This document shows positions 63,901-64,000 of a stretch of DNA of 64,000 nucleotides, one piece after another; position 1 is the first letter of the stretch; every line of letters begins with the position of its first letter. A program made the translations under genes and the position numbers. The DNA is taken from NCBI RefSeq assembly GCF_016598615.1, contig NZ_CP066831.1:4030001-4094000 (forward strand), given 5' to 3'. The notes under the pieces are model-generated. The model did no database searches. It worked only from the letters and a program-made list of their open reading frames with translations, and was not told where the DNA came from. This DNA is from Streptomyces liliifuscus (GTDB lineage Bacteria > Actinomycetota > Actinomycetes > Streptomycetales > Streptomycetaceae).

Positions 63901-63956
63901 CGCACGTATGAGGACGGCCCCCGGCACGAATGCCGGGGGCCGTCCTCATGCGTGCG
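63901..63956. terminator. Very strong bidirectional terminator
   Basis: A 26-bp stem (63901-63926 with 63931-63956) with a single G-T wobble and a CGAA tetraloop separates the nitroreductase gene from the convergent gene at the window end. The core is GGACGGCCCCCGGCA. It begins 10 nt after the nitroreductase stop and ends 4 nt before the stop of the minus-strand gene. Confidence 0.9.
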
Positions 63957-63960
63957 GGCC

Positions 63961-64000
63961 CTACTCCGTCTTCAGGGCCTGCGCCATCTTCGTCAGCTGA
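63961..64000 (-). CDS. C-terminal end of an unidentified minus-strand gene
   Basis: Only the last 12 codons are present: LTKMAQALKTE and a TAG stop, preceded by Q. From memory of streptomycete gene order the neighbour here may be a DUF4245 lipoprotein gene next to glpX, but too little sequence is present to say. Confidence 0.5.
   Translation of the reverse strand, partial: QLTKMAQALKTE

Overview
This is chromosomal DNA of a Streptomyces-type actinomycete. The base composition is very GC-rich, GTG and TTG starts are common, lipoproteins carry Tat or Sec lipobox signals, and gene order matches what I remember of the S. coelicolor bldK to glpX interval (typA, bldK, sdh-like genes, ychF, ppgK, ispH, xseA/xseB). 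The synteny statements come from memory, not from a search. The window begins inside an S9 dipeptidyl peptidase gene and ends in the last codons of a minus-strand gene.

1-22 kb: a peptide-uptake region. An S9 peptidase converges on a five-gene peptide ABC importer (binding protein first, minus strand, 7975 to 2269). Next is a second five-gene importer on the plus strand (8345 to 14457), with gene order and protein sequences closely like bldK. A VOC-GNAT fusion gene follows, then bldK itself (bldKA to bldKE, minus strand, 21915 to 15686). Three complete importers therefore sit side by side, and two of them are bldK paralogues in opposite orientation. typA and an orphan peptide-binding lipoprotein with an acidic serine-rich insert lie beyond.

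27-45 kb: a divergent control region with a CRP-like palindrome, a small coiled-coil protein, and a three-gene succinate dehydrogenase/fumarate reductase operon. Then come a multidomain SpoIIE-type phosphatase with a fused RsbW-like kinase domain and a free RsbW-like kinase. Further genes encode a Nudix hydrolase, a SPOR-like protein, a GntR/HutC regulator, a DUF4190 membrane protein, a secreted subtilase with a P-domain, a threonine-synthase-like PLP enzyme, an SNF2 helicase and a rhomboid protease.

45-56 kb: an accessory-looking block. It holds a large membrane protein with hydrolase motifs at both ends, a secreted serine beta-lactamase-like hydrolase, a four-gene ABC exporter/two-component operon, an AAA ATPase and a secreted erythromycin-esterase-like protein.

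56-64 kb: conserved housekeeping genes (ychF, a DUF6542-like membrane gene, ppgK, ispH, an APC permease, xseA, xseB and a RutE-like nitroreductase).

Palindromic intergenic modules recur directly downstream of stop codons at seven places. Three share perfect 32-bp terminal inverted repeats. They look like a mobile 3'-end/terminator element family. I see no rRNA, tRNA, CRISPR array, integrase or transposase gene in the window.
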